Positions 1-6,581 are shown, counted from the first letter of the stretch. The stretch: 10,448 bases of DNA from Thiotrichaceae bacterium (GCA_027024625.1 JALVRY010000378.1:1-10448); one strand, 5' to 3'. Program-made: numbers and translations. The notes: a model not told the origin generated them from the sequence alone.

Positions 1-1044
1 TACTGCATCTGCACTTACATCGGCAACCTCTTCTTTAGCTGGTTCTGCTGCTTGATCTGTATTCGCATCACTTGATTTATCACTCGCTGCATCACCTTGA
101 TTTGAGTTTGTGTCTTCTGCATTGGCTGCATCGGTATTGCCTGTAGTGTCAGCACCTTGTTCAGTTGATGTATCAGCATTTGCCTGATTTTCATCACTTG
201 TTGTATCTGTAGCTGCATCTGTAGTTTGAGCTTGGTCTGCTGTTGAGCCGCTATTTTCATCAGATGTTGTATCTGTTCCTGACTTTAATGCATCTACCGT
301 CGCATCAGCTGCTCCTGACATCGCATCTCCAGCTTGTGCAACTCCATCTGCAACGGTTGAACCTGCTGAATTAATTGCATCTGCTGCTTGGCTTGCTCCA
401 TCGGCAATTGCTGATCCTGTAGCATCCATAGCTTCTGCAACAGAATCACCAGCCTGTGCTACTCCGTCTGCGACTGCTGAACCTGCAGCATCCATTGCGC
501 TTGTAGCAGCATCACCTGCTTGAGCCGCACCGTCTGCGACTGTAGAACCTGCTGAATTAATTGCATCGGCAGTCTCTGAAGCTGCCTCTCCTGCTTGGCT
601 TGCTCCATCGGCAATTGCTAATCCTGCTGAGTTTGCAGCATCCATTGCACCTGAAACAGCATCGCCTACTTGAGCGGCTCCGTCTGCGACTGCTGAACCT
701 GCACTATCAACTGTATCTTTCGCTCCAGAGATAGCATCTCCAACTTGAGCAGCTCCATCTGCAATCACTCCTCCTGTTGAACCGACCGCGTCTGCTGCTT
801 GTGACATGGCATCATTTGCTTGGGCTGCGCCATCGGCTACTGATTCTCCTGCCGAACCTACCGCATCCACAACATTGGAAAGTGTATTACCCGCCGAGTT
901 GGTTTCATCTGCTGCTGTAGCATCATTCGATGCCGTTTGCGTATCACTAGCAGAGTTATTCATATTTCCACTACAGCGGAATATGCCAAGTACTAGCAAA
1001 AAAAGGAAAATGGCATAAAGAACAAGTTTTAGTGTTTTATTCAT
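1..1044 (-). CDS. Ala/Gly/Asp-rich repeat protein with N-terminal membrane anchor (3' end outside window)
   Basis: An open frame of 348 codons runs from ATG at 1044 to the left edge with no stop, so the C-terminus is missing. Residues 1-23 (MNKTLKLVLYAIFLFLLVLG plus IFR) form a signal anchor or uncleaved signal peptide. Cys24 is preceded by IFR, which does not fit a normal lipobox, so a lipoprotein is unlikely. Residues 60-246 are eight tandem units, mostly 25 residues long, with core VADGAAQAGDA. Residues 247-348 are a low-complexity tail rich in Thr, Asp, Asn, Gln and Ser, in which TDTTSDEN occurs twice. After Cys24 I find no aromatic residue, no Arg and only four Lys, so the exported part is strongly acidic and probably extended or weakly helical. 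The function is not recognised. A long spacer ahead of a C-terminal cell-envelope domain (for example an OmpA-like peptidoglycan-binding domain) is possible but lies outside the window. The reading frame is clear; no strong ribosome binding site precedes the ATG. Confidence 0.8.
   Translation of the reverse strand, partial: MNKTLKLVLYAIFLFLLVLGIFRCSGNMNNSASDTQTASNDATAADETNSAGNTLSNVVDAVGSAGESVADGAAQANDAMSQAADAVGSTGGVIADGAAQVGDAISGAKDTVDSAGSAVADGAAQVGDAVSGAMDAANSAGLAIADGASQAGEAASETADAINSAGSTVADGAAQAGDAATSAMDAAGSAVADGVAQAGDSVAEAMDATGSAIADGASQAADAINSAGSTVADGVAQAGDAMSGAADATVDALKSGTDTTSDENSGSTADQAQTTDAATDTTSDENQANADTSTEQGADTTGNTDAANAEDTNSNQGDAASDKSSDANTDQAAEPAKEEVADVSADAV
307..867 (-). repeat. In-frame tandem repeats encoding 25-residue Ala/Gly/Asp units
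   Basis: Eight consecutive protein units begin at residues 60, 85, 110, 135, 160, 185, 207 and 222 of the repeat protein. Six are 25 residues; the sixth is 22 and the seventh is 15. The consensus is roughly D-A-V-G-S-A-G-S-x-V-A-D-G-A-A-Q-A-G-D-A-x-S-x-A-M. Unit lengths are multiples of three bases and similarity is kept at protein level, so this is a coding repeat. Two stretches are also identical at DNA level (29 bases at 384-412 and 591-619; 23 bases at 359-381 and 545-567), which suggests a relatively recent internal duplication. Confidence 0.85.
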
Positions 1045-1097
1045 CGTATCTGGCACTCTGTATTAGATATTAGATTAGTGGGGAGAATGTAAAAACA

Positions 1098-1103
1098 AGA
1101 ATA
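1098..1103 (-). promoter_or_regulatory. Possible extended -10 element for the repeat protein gene
   Basis: On the minus strand TGCTATTCT reads as an extended -10 (TG-n-TATTCT, four of six consensus bases) about 54 bases before the ATG at 1044. A TTGTTA lies upstream but at 19 bases, longer than optimal. The surrounding 1045-1237 spacer is very AT-rich and holds no other gene that I can support. This is a weak, inferred call. Confidence 0.25.
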
Positions 1104-1237
1104 GCACAGATTTTAACTTAGATAACAATATCTTAACGAACAATTAACAAATATTTATTATTTTCTCTTCATCAACAAAAAGTGAGCACTCAACATAATG
1201 TCATTGATTAAATGAAAGACTTACGTTATCAGCAGAA

Positions 1238-1474
1238 CTAATGTTTTCGTAGCTTTTCATCATTTCGTTTCATTAATTGAAACGTTAGGTAAATCTTTGC
1301 TGGCACAGAAATTACTAATCCACCAGCGATAAGTAGAGCGATGAGCATAATATCACTTGGTGTACCTTTTGAAACCATATCAGTAAATATGGCTAAGCCT
1401 AAACCAAACGCTGCAATTGATAAGCCAACTACAATCAAAACTGTCATTATTTTACTTAGAGTCTTTTCAGTCAT
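1238..1474 (-). CDS. Small two-helix inner-membrane protein, function unknown
   Basis: With the start at 1474 this encodes 78 residues. It has two hydrophobic helices, about residues 9-31 (IMTVLIVVGLSIAAFGLGLA onward) and 41-66, joined by a short polar loop (TDMVSKGTPSD). The N-terminus (MTEKTLSK) and C-terminus (MKRNDEKLRKH) are both basic, so the positive-inside rule puts both ends in the cytoplasm. The frame stays open upstream to a GTG at 1573 that has an AGGTGG seven bases before it, giving 111 residues. I prefer 1474 because a perfect minus-strand TATAAT (1557-1562) and a dyad (1517-1537) lie within that extension, and because the membrane protein reads naturally from MTEK; a GAGA precedes this ATG. 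No family is recognised. It stands alone between the repeat protein and a divergent PAS gene. Confidence 0.65.
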   Translation of the reverse strand: MTEKTLSKIMTVLIVVGLSIAAFGLGLAIFTDMVSKGTPSDIMLIALLIAGGLVISVPAKIYLTFQLMKRNDEKLRKH

Positions 1475-1516
1475 AGCAAATCTCGATTTAACGTCTATAT
1501 TCTTAAGAGTGGGAAT

Positions 1517-1537
1517 TATGGGCTTAATTTGCCCATA
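1517..1537 (-). promoter_or_regulatory. Seven-base dyad in the leader of the small membrane protein gene
   Basis: TATGGGC and GCCCATA are perfect inverted repeats separated by seven AT bases. The dyad lies 42 bases before the preferred ATG and just downstream of a minus-strand TATAAT, so it could be a leader hairpin or an operator. There is no following T-run on either strand, which argues against a terminator. Confidence 0.4.
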
Positions 1538-1556
1538 CATTAGGAGGCTGTCTAAA

Positions 1557-1562
1557 ATTATA
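1557..1562 (-). promoter_or_regulatory. Perfect -10 hexamer (TATAAT) for the small membrane protein gene
   Basis: The minus strand reads TATAAT here, about 83 bases before the ATG at 1474. No good -35 hexamer sits 16-18 bases upstream (GGTGGC at 17), so it would need an activator or be weak. It lies downstream of the alternative GTG at 1573 and would make a transcript lacking that start. Confidence 0.35.
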
Positions 1563-1701
1563 GGAAACAACACTTTAGTGCCACCTATAAGCTATTGTAA
1601 TACCGTTATTTCAAAGTCTCACTTCCTACTTAATCAGCCCCTTTATAAGAGCCATACAACACATTAGACACCTCACTAAGACATATGTATATGAGTAATG
1701 T

Positions 1702-1731
1702 CAATGTAGTTGTGTATTACATTGCTATAAT
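1702..1731 (+). promoter_or_regulatory. Extended -10 promoter with overlapping operator-like dyad, PAS/PhnD unit
   Basis: TGCTATAAT at 1723-1731 is an extended -10 with a perfect TATAAT. Directly upstream and touching it is the inverted repeat CAATGTA (1702-1708) and TACATTG (1718-1724) with a nine-base spacer. A regulator bound there would cover the -35/-10 spacer. A second extended -10-like element, TGGTAGAAT, ends at 1780, and TATTACAT occurs at both 1715-1722 and 1755-1762. Which start is used cannot be told from sequence. No regulator family is recognised for this dyad. Confidence 0.5.
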
Positions 1732-1811
1732 CACCGCTTATCTGGCAACAAATTTATTACATGGGCAATAATGGTAGAATACGTCTAAAAATCAAAGAAA
1801 TATCGTGGACT

Positions 1812-1817
1812 AGGAGG
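1812..1817 (+). promoter_or_regulatory. Strong Shine-Dalgarno of the PAS gene
   Basis: AGGAGG lies seven bases before the ATG at 1825. It is the strongest ribosome binding site in the window and fixes the start of the PAS protein. Confidence 0.85.
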
Positions 1818-1824
1818 AAGTACG

Positions 1825-2313
1825 ATGCAAGATATGAAGCTTGAAGATGTTTTCGAGGAATACATAGAACATCATATCCAATACTACGATGGTACATCAC
1901 GAAAGCTTCTTGTCTGCGATAAAGAAGTTGCTTTTCCTGAAGGTAAACTTATTGTTTCTCGCACTGACCTTAACGGCATTATCACTCACTGCAATCAGTC
2001 TTTTGTAGAAATGTCTGGCTTTGTCGAAGATGAGTTAATCGGTACTCCACATTACATCCTGCGTCACCCCGATATGCCTGCTGCTGCCTTTAAAGATTTG
2101 TGGGACACTCTACAGCGACATGAAAAGTGGCATGGCTATGTAAAAAATCTCCGCAAAGATGGTGCTTATTATTGGGTTTATGCAACCGTTATTCCCAATA
2201 TCAGAAATGGTAATATCATTGGCTATACTTCCGTACGCCGTAAGCCTTCGCGTGTAAAAATCAATGAATGTATTCCACTTTACGCCAAAATGATTGCAGA
2301 GGAGAAAAGCTAA
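1825..2313 (+). CDS. Aer-like FAD-binding PAS domain protein, stand-alone
   Basis: This 162-residue soluble protein is essentially one PAS domain (about residues 40-141) with a short N-terminal helix. It matches the PAS of the aerotaxis receptor Aer: N57, SGF (64-66), ELIG (70-73), RHPDMP (80-85), W93, W102, VKN (106-108), KDG..YWV (111-118), RNG (127-129) and GYTSVRRKP (133-141). R80, H81, D83 and W102 align with E. coli Aer R57, H58, D60 and W79, which are implicated in FAD binding, and W93 aligns with W70. Redox or oxygen sensing through FAD is therefore likely. There is no HAMP, methyl-accepting, kinase, GGDEF or other output domain. Its stop overlaps the next start (TAATG), so it is probably translationally coupled to the PhnD-like protein and may signal through it. 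Family assignment is firm; the role is inferred. Confidence 0.9.
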   Translation: MQDMKLEDVFEEYIEHHIQYYDGTSRKLLVCDKEVAFPEGKLIVSRTDLNGIITHCNQSFVEMSGFVEDELIGTPHYILRHPDMPAAAFKDLWDTLQRHEKWHGYVKNLRKDGAYYWVYATVIPNIRNGNIIGYTSVRRKPSRVKINECIPLYAKMIAEEKS

Positions 2314-3059
2314 TGAAATATACAATGACAGTCAGTCCTGATTTTTCACCTAAACATATTGCAGGTTGGTATATCTTCAATACATGGCTACAAATTCAGC
2401 TATCTCAAAATATCCACTTAGAACTTTATGATAACTTCAACACTCAACGTGCTGCTATTGAAAATAATGAAATTGATATTATTTACGCCAATCCATTTGA
2501 TGCTGCTATGTTAGTTCGTGATAAAGGTTTCATTGCTGTCGCCAAACCCAAACATAAACCAGATGAAGCCATTATTGCCGTCTCTGCTGAGTCGAATGTT
2601 CAAACAATTGAAGATTTGTCACCACAAATACATATTGCAAAGACGGATGATCCTGATGTCAACATGATTGGTATGATCATGCTAGAGCCTGCCGACCTTA
2701 ATGCAGAAAATACTTCTACTGAAATTGTCGATACCTATGTGCTTGTTGCAAAGCAGTTATTTCAAAATAAGGCGGATGTTGGTTTCTTTCTCAAGGATGC
2801 TTACGATGATCTTTCAAATTTTGTTAAAGAACAGCTACGTATTCTTGTTAGTAGTCAGATTCATGTAATTACTCATACCTTGTTAATTGGACCGAATGCT
2901 CAAGCTCATCATGATGATATTCAACAGCTTTTGGTCAATATGCAGGATTTACCAAAAGGGCAAGGAGTACTTGAAAGCATGGGTATTAGTGCATGGGAAT
3001 CACAAACACAGGAAGATGCCGAATTTATGATTGATTTGATGGATACATTGGTAGATTAA
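2313..3059 (+). CDS. PhnD/SsuA-type substrate-binding fold protein lacking a signal peptide
   Basis: This 248-residue protein resembles phosphate/phosphonate-type periplasmic binding proteins. It starts with a beta strand MKYTMTVSP, has a helix near 16-33, then the typical IEN(N)EIDIIYANPFDAAML stretch (49-66) and a second lobe with DLSPQIHIAK (101-110) and KADVGFFLKDAYDD (153-166). There is no signal peptide, lipobox or transmembrane segment, so it should stay in the cytoplasm. It therefore looks like a ligand sensor rather than a transporter component, and no ABC permease or ATPase gene is nearby. The start at 2313 is chosen because AGAGGAG (2298-2304) precedes it and the ATG overlaps the PAS stop; an in-frame ATG at 2268 would overlap the PAS gene by 46 bases without need. 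The ligand is unknown. Fold-level assignment is moderately sure. Confidence 0.75.
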   Translation: MKYTMTVSPDFSPKHIAGWYIFNTWLQIQLSQNIHLELYDNFNTQRAAIENNEIDIIYANPFDAAMLVRDKGFIAVAKPKHKPDEAIIAVSAESNVQTIEDLSPQIHIAKTDDPDVNMIGMIMLEPADLNAENTSTEIVDTYVLVAKQLFQNKADVGFFLKDAYDDLSNFVKEQLRILVSSQIHVITHTLLIGPNAQAHHDDIQQLLVNMQDLPKGQGVLESMGISAWESQTQEDAEFMIDLMDTLVD

Positions 3060-3074
3060 AGAAACATTGATTAA

Positions 3075-3105
3075 GTCGCCTGCATTCTAATACCTTTCAG
3101 GCGAC
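3075..3105. terminator. Eight-base-pair stem-loop between convergent genes
   Basis: GTCGCCTG (3075-3082) pairs perfectly with CAGGCGAC (3098-3105) around a 15-base loop. It begins 16 bases after the PhnD-like stop and lies beyond the 3' end of iscX on the other strand. Neither side has a strong T-run (the minus-strand continuation is TTAATCAATGTTT), so it may be a weak bidirectional terminator or a 3' end stabiliser. Confidence 0.5.
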
Positions 3106-3108
3106 ATA

Positions 3109-3134
3109 GTGGAATATTTGGTCAAATACCCCAC
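3109..3134. terminator. Second stem-loop in the convergent spacer, first after iscX
   Basis: GTGG/CCAC closes a stem that continues, after a two-by-two mismatch, as TATTTG/CAAATA around a two-base centre. It is the first structure downstream of iscX on the minus strand (24 bases past the stop). It lacks a T-run and may protect the 3' end of the isc transcript rather than terminate it. Confidence 0.35.
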
Positions 3135-3158
3135 AAAATACTGAATAGAAATGTGAAA

Positions 3159-3365
3159 CTACTCTTCCCTTTCCTCAATCCAATTCATCTGGATCGCTTC
3201 TAATATTTTTTCATTGGAATGTTCTGGATCATCATTGAAGTTTTCTAGTGCTAATACCCAACTGTGTAGATCAGTAAAACGAATCACTTTCGGGTCAACA
3301 TCAGGGTGTGCTTCGTCGAGTTCAATTGCGATGTCTAATACATCTGTCCACTTTAATTCATCCAT
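3159..3365 (-). CDS. iscX: IscX, Fe-S assembly regulator (YfhJ family)
   Basis: This is a small acidic protein of 68 residues, the usual size for IscX. It keeps the family features: KWTDVLDIAIELDEAHPDVD (residues 5-24), the invariant-looking RFTDLHSWVL (29-38), DDPEHSNEKILEAIQ (45-59) and the terminal WIEE (62-65). In E. coli IscX binds IscS and slows or tunes cluster assembly depending on iron; a role as iron donor has also been proposed. Its ATG overlaps the fdx stop (TAATG), and a GGAGG ten bases upstream inside fdx serves as ribosome binding site, so it is translationally coupled. It is the last gene of the operon, as in E. coli. Confidence 0.95.
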   Translation of the reverse strand: MDELKWTDVLDIAIELDEAHPDVDPKVIRFTDLHSWVLALENFNDDPEHSNEKILEAIQMNWIEEREE

Positions 3366-3706
3366 TAGTGAGCTGCCTCCGATACCATATTGATAGTGTA
3401 TTTTGGAATTTCTACCACCAAATCCTCATCTGAAACAACAGCTTGGCAACTTAATCTCGAATCTGGATCAACTCCCCACGCTTTATCTAAATAGTCTTCT
3501 TCTAGGTCTGTTGCTTCCTCTAGAGAATCAAATCCCTCTCGCACATATACATGGCAAGTGGTACAAGCACATGATTTTTCACAAGCGTGTTCGATAGGTA
3601 TATCATTTTGCAAAGCGGCATCACAAATTGTTGTTCCAGGCTCTACTTCGAAAGCAGCACCATCTGGACACAATTCTTCATGCGGTAAAATAATGATTTG
3701 TGGCAT
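3365..3706 (-). CDS. fdx: [2Fe-2S] ferredoxin, adrenodoxin type, of the ISC system
   Basis: At 113 residues it has the length of E. coli Fdx. The cluster ligands C42, C48, C51 and C87 are present in ACEKSCACTTCHVY and LSCQAV, with the extra conserved C46 seen in ISC ferredoxins. It should supply electrons to IscS/IscU during cluster assembly, competing with IscX and frataxin for the same surface of IscS. The C-terminal PKYTINMVSEAAH tail fits the family. The start at 3706 follows hscA by 35 bases; only a weak purine tract (GAGAATGG) precedes it. The 3' end overlaps iscX by one base. Confidence 0.96.
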   Translation of the reverse strand: MPQIIILPHEELCPDGAAFEVEPGTTICDAALQNDIPIEHACEKSCACTTCHVYVREGFDSLEEATDLEEDYLDKAWGVDPDSRLSCQAVVSDEDLVVEIPKYTINMVSEAAH

Positions 3707-3741
3707 GTTCCATTCTCACTTCTATTGGGTATTCAGAGTAA

Positions 3742-5595
3742 TTACTCGAATTCATTAATACTGTGCCCGGCCATTGCTGATTGCACACTGCTATTCATAC
3801 GTCGGGCAACATAAAATTCTGCGGCTTTTTCCATCGCCTTCATTGCATTTTCAATGTCATCTGCTGTGCCTGATTCTTTTTCTGTAATAAGCGCATCACG
3901 TGCGGCTAAAATACTCGCTTTCTCATCATCACTTAATAGTTCATCACCATCAGCTTTCATTGCAGAGTTTAGAGCCTCCAAGGTACGTTCTGCTTCCATT
4001 TTCATTTCTCTTAGCTGACGCGCATCTTTATCTGCTTGAGCATTTGTCATGGAATCACGCAACATGGATTCGATTTCAGAATCACTTAAACCATAGGATG
4101 GTTTCACTTCAATATTGGCTTTAGAGCCTGTTGTTGTTTCTTCAGCAGAAACACTTAATAAACCATCTGCATCGACTTGGAAAGTCACTTGGATACGAGC
4201 CGCACCTGCCACCATTGGTGGAATACCACGTAAGGTAAACTTAGCGAGCGAACGACAGTCTTCAACCGTATCACGTTCACCTTGCAATACATGGATAGTC
4301 ATTGCGGTTTGACCATCTTTAAAGGTTGTAAAATCTTGTGCTCGAGTAATCGGAATCGTGGTATTTCTGCTGATAATTTTCTCAACCAAGCCTCCCATTG
4401 TTTCTAAACCGAGCGAAAGTGGAATCACATCCAGCAACAGCATTTCATCATCAGGTTTATTGCCTACCAATACATCCGCTTGAATTGCTGCACCGATAGC
4501 AACAACGCGATCAGGGTCAATATCAACCAATGGCGTTCGACCAAAGAACTCCCCTACCCGTTCACGCACATAAGGTACACGGGTTGAGCCACCTACCATT
4601 ACTATATTAAGGACTTCTTCTTTTTCAAGATCAGCATCACGCAAAGCTCGACGACATGCCATTAAGGTTTTCTTTACCCAAGGTTCAATCAAGGCATTGA
4701 ATTTTTCACGGGTAATATTTTCTTTCCAATCGCCACAAGAAACTTCAACACTTGCATTGCTCGTCAAGGCTTCTTTTACTCGACGAGCTTCCATCAATGC
4801 CAAACTGACAATAGCTTGCGTATTGGTTTGCCCTGATTCTTTGATCATATACTCAGCAAGCACATGGTCGAAATCATCACCACCTAAAGCAGAATCGCCG
4901 CCCGTAGACATCACTTCAAATACGCCTTTGTTTAGACGCAAAATCGAAATATCAAATGTACCACCGCCAAGGTCGTAGATTGCGACAATACCTTCTGCAT
5001 CTTTATCTAAGCCATAGGCAATCGCCGCCGCAGTGGGTTCATTGAGCAGACGTAACACATTGAGATCAGCAAGTGTTGCGGCATCTCGTGTCGCTTGTCG
5101 TTGTGCATCATCAAAATAAGCGGGGACAGTAATAACAGCCCCCATTAAATCACCACCTAATGACAATTCTGCTCTTTCTTTTAATGCTTTGAGAATTTCC
5201 GCTGAAACTTCAACCGCAGAAACGTCACCTCCGTCTGTTTGTATACGTGGAACATTGGACTCACTTTCTGCAAAGTTAAAGGGTAAATAGCCACCCAATG
5301 TTTTTGCATCTTCTGCACTGCGACCCATTAAACGCTTTACTGAGGCAATGGTATTAAGAGGATCTTCCGCCATACGAACTTGAGCGGGATAACCAACAAT
5401 CGGGGGATGATTCTGACTATAATGCACTACAGAAGGCAGTAGGTGACGACCTTCTTGATCGGCTAATGTCTCTGCTTGGCCACTGCGAACGGTGGCGACT
5501 AAAGAATTGGTTGTACCTAAATCAATACCAACAGCCAAACGGTGTTGATGTGCAACCGTTGACATACCAGGTTCTGATATTTGCAGAAGTGCCAT
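3742..5595 (-). CDS. hscA: HscA, specialised Hsp70 chaperone of Fe-S assembly
   Basis: This 617-residue Hsp70 starts [10 protein letters not shown], the same opening as E. coli HscA, which settles the ATG choice. The nucleotide-binding domain shows DLGTTN (25-30), [11 protein letters not shown] (185-195), DLGGGTFD (208-215) and GGSTRVP (335-341). The interdomain linker [11 protein letters not shown] is at 386-396, followed by the beta-sandwich substrate domain (about 397-505) and a helical lid. There is no EEVD end, as expected for bacteria. It releases or transfers clusters from IscU by binding the LPPVK motif, stimulated by HscB. AAGG precedes the ATG by ten bases. An unusually long 95-base spacer separates it from hscB. 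Confidence 0.97.
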   Translation of the reverse strand: MALLQISEPGMSTVAHQHRLAVGIDLGTTNSLVATVRSGQAETLADQEGRHLLPSVVHYSQNHPPIVGYPAQVRMAEDPLNTIASVKRLMGRSAEDAKTLGGYLPFNFAESESNVPRIQTDGGDVSAVEVSAEILKALKERAELSLGGDLMGAVITVPAYFDDAQRQATRDAATLADLNVLRLLNEPTAAAIAYGLDKDAEGIVAIYDLGGGTFDISILRLNKGVFEVMSTGGDSALGGDDFDHVLAEYMIKESGQTNTQAIVSLALMEARRVKEALTSNASVEVSCGDWKENITREKFNALIEPWVKKTLMACRRALRDADLEKEEVLNIVMVGGSTRVPYVRERVGEFFGRTPLVDIDPDRVVAIGAAIQADVLVGNKPDDEMLLLDVIPLSLGLETMGGLVEKIISRNTTIPITRAQDFTTFKDGQTAMTIHVLQGERDTVEDCRSLAKFTLRGIPPMVAGAARIQVTFQVDADGLLSVSAEETTTGSKANIEVKPSYGLSDSEIESMLRDSMTNAQADKDARQLREMKMEAERTLEALNSAMKADGDELLSDDEKASILAARDALITEKESGTADDIENAMKAMEKAAEFYVARRMNSSVQSAMAGHSINEFE

Positions 5596-5640
5596 AAAAT
5601 ATTGCCTTAGTTTTTAACACAGGAGGTTTGATTGGGTGTT

Positions 5641-5689
5641 ACCTGAGTCTGTAGCTTCAATGTGACACAGTGAAGTCACTGTTTCAGGT
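5641..5689 (-). other. Structured spacer between hscB and hscA
   Basis: On the minus strand ACCTGA (5684-5689) can pair with TCAGGT (5641-5646), enclosing an inner hairpin ACAGTGA-CT-TCACTGT (5667-5682). The inner arms are perfect over seven bases but the centre is only two bases, so some end pairs must open in RNA. The whole 5596-5690 interval has no coding potential. A seven-base direct repeat, GGTGTTA on the plus strand, occurs at 5635-5641 and 5687-5693 and flanks the structure. It may be an RNA processing or translational control element, or a small insertion. Confidence 0.45.
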
Positions 5690-5690
5690 G

Positions 5691-6230
5691 TTAATATGCA
5701 TCTTCCAATTTTTCTTCTAAACGTCGAATTTCACCAAAAATACGCTCCATAAATCGCATCTTTAGGACGATATCCTTTGCCTTATCCAGTTCATTTGCCG
5801 CAAAATACTTTTGGAATTCATCTTCCAGTTGTTGAACTTGGCTTTTAACATCTTTTCGGATCTTATCTAACTCATCCAATGGTTCATCCGCATCAACCAC
5901 ATCATCAATTGACTCTCGTAGTTCCATTTGTTGCATCAAAAAAAGGGGATCTTTTGATGTTTCAACTTCATCACTAAAAGATACGCCCGCCTGCTCCAAT
6001 AAGTAGCGAGAACGTAAGCGGGGTGATTTTAGTGTATCGTGAGCTTCATTAATAAACGAGGTATTTTGCATTGAAATACGTCGCTCTTCATCACTGCCAT
6101 TAGCAAACCTGTCAGGATGCCATTGGCTTTGCAATTGATGAAATGCAGTAGAAAGTGCAGCTAGATCAACATTAAACTGAATGGGCAAACCAAACAACTC
6201 AAAGTAGTTTTGGGTTAAATCAAGTGTCAT
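5691..6230 (-). CDS. hscB: HscB, J-domain co-chaperone for IscU/HscA
   Basis: This 179-residue protein has an N-terminal J domain with the HPD motif at 38-40 (WHPDRF), preceded by YFELFGLP as in E. coli HscB. The C-terminal helical domain carries DPLFLMQQMELRE (94-106), which matches the IscU-binding region of the family (E. coli has FLMEQLELREE), and ends in an EEKLEDAY-type helix. It delivers IscU to HscA and stimulates HscA ATP hydrolysis. The start adds a few residues (MTLDLTQN) compared with E. coli. No clear ribosome binding site lies before it, so coupling to iscA (27 bases upstream) is possible. Confidence 0.95.
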   Translation of the reverse strand: MTLDLTQNYFELFGLPIQFNVDLAALSTAFHQLQSQWHPDRFANGSDEERRISMQNTSFINEAHDTLKSPRLRSRYLLEQAGVSFSDEVETSKDPLFLMQQMELRESIDDVVDADEPLDELDKIRKDVKSQVQQLEDEFQKYFAANELDKAKDIVLKMRFMERIFGEIRRLEEKLEDAY

Positions 6231-6257
6231 GAGTAAGTTTTATTGCGTATTTATCGA

Positions 6258-6581
6258 CTAAACGGTGAAGCTTTCGCCACAACCACAAGCCCCTTTTTCA
6301 TTTGGGTTTATAAACTTAAAACCTTCATTTAAGCCTTCTTTAACGTAGTCCATTTCTGTGCCATCAAGGTAAACAAGGCTTTTAGGGTCAACGATGATTT
6401 TTACACCATGATCTTCAAAGACCACATCGGTATCATCCATATCATCAACAAACTCCATGACGTAGGCCATACCTGAACAACCTGAGGTTTTTACTCCCAA
6501 ACGTAAACCTATGCCCTTTCCTCTATTCTCTAGAAAAGTCGTTACTCGGTTTGCTGCTGCATCAGTTAAGGTAATTGCCAT
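6258..6581 (-). CDS. iscA: IscA, A-type Fe-S carrier protein
   Basis: At 107 residues it has the exact length of E. coli IscA. The three metal/cluster ligands fall at C35 (SGCSGMAY), C99 and C101 (ACGCGESF), the same positions as in E. coli. A-type carriers accept clusters, especially 4Fe-4S under aerobic conditions, and hand them to client enzymes. The position between iscU and hscB separates it from the other A-type carriers ErpA and SufA. The start follows the iscU stop by 12 bases, with AGGT as the likely ribosome binding site overlapping the iscU end. Confidence 0.96.
   Translation of the reverse strand: MAITLTDAAANRVTTFLENRGKGIGLRLGVKTSGCSGMAYVMEFVDDMDDTDVVFEDHGVKIIVDPKSLVYLDGTEMDYVKEGLNEGFKFINPNEKGACGCGESFTV

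Noticed and set aside
15..260. Gln-rich minus-strand reading frame of 81 codons
   Set aside because: It is a different frame of the same minus-strand repeat gene; the composition simply reflects the repeats.
307..867. CRISPR-like or noncoding tandem repeats
   Set aside because: Units are in-frame, conserved at the protein level and lack identical repeats with unique spacers, so this is coding repetition.
806..1018. Plus-strand reading frame of 70 codons
   Set aside because: Antisense to the repeat gene; the alternating composition is a shadow of the Ala/Gly/Asp codons.
1..1044. Lipoprotein assignment for the repeat protein
   Set aside because: Cys24 is preceded by I-F-R, which breaks the lipobox pattern; a signal anchor is the safer call.
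1538..1560. Possible insertion-sequence end (TAGGAGGCTGTCTAAAATTA)
   Set aside because: The string reminded me of some IS termini, but there is no partner inverted repeat, no target duplication and no transposase remnant nearby.
1341..1667. Plus-strand reading frame of 108 codons
   Set aside because: It runs antisense over the small membrane protein, has no ribosome binding site and no protein-like organisation.
2268..2312. Upstream ATG start for the PhnD-like gene
   Set aside because: It would overlap the PAS gene by 46 bases, lacks a good ribosome binding site and adds residues that do not look like a signal peptide; ATG at 2313 is better supported.
4697..4978. Plus-strand reading frame of 93 codons inside hscA
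   Set aside because: Antisense to a fully conserved part of HscA; low codon bias outside hscA constraints explains it.
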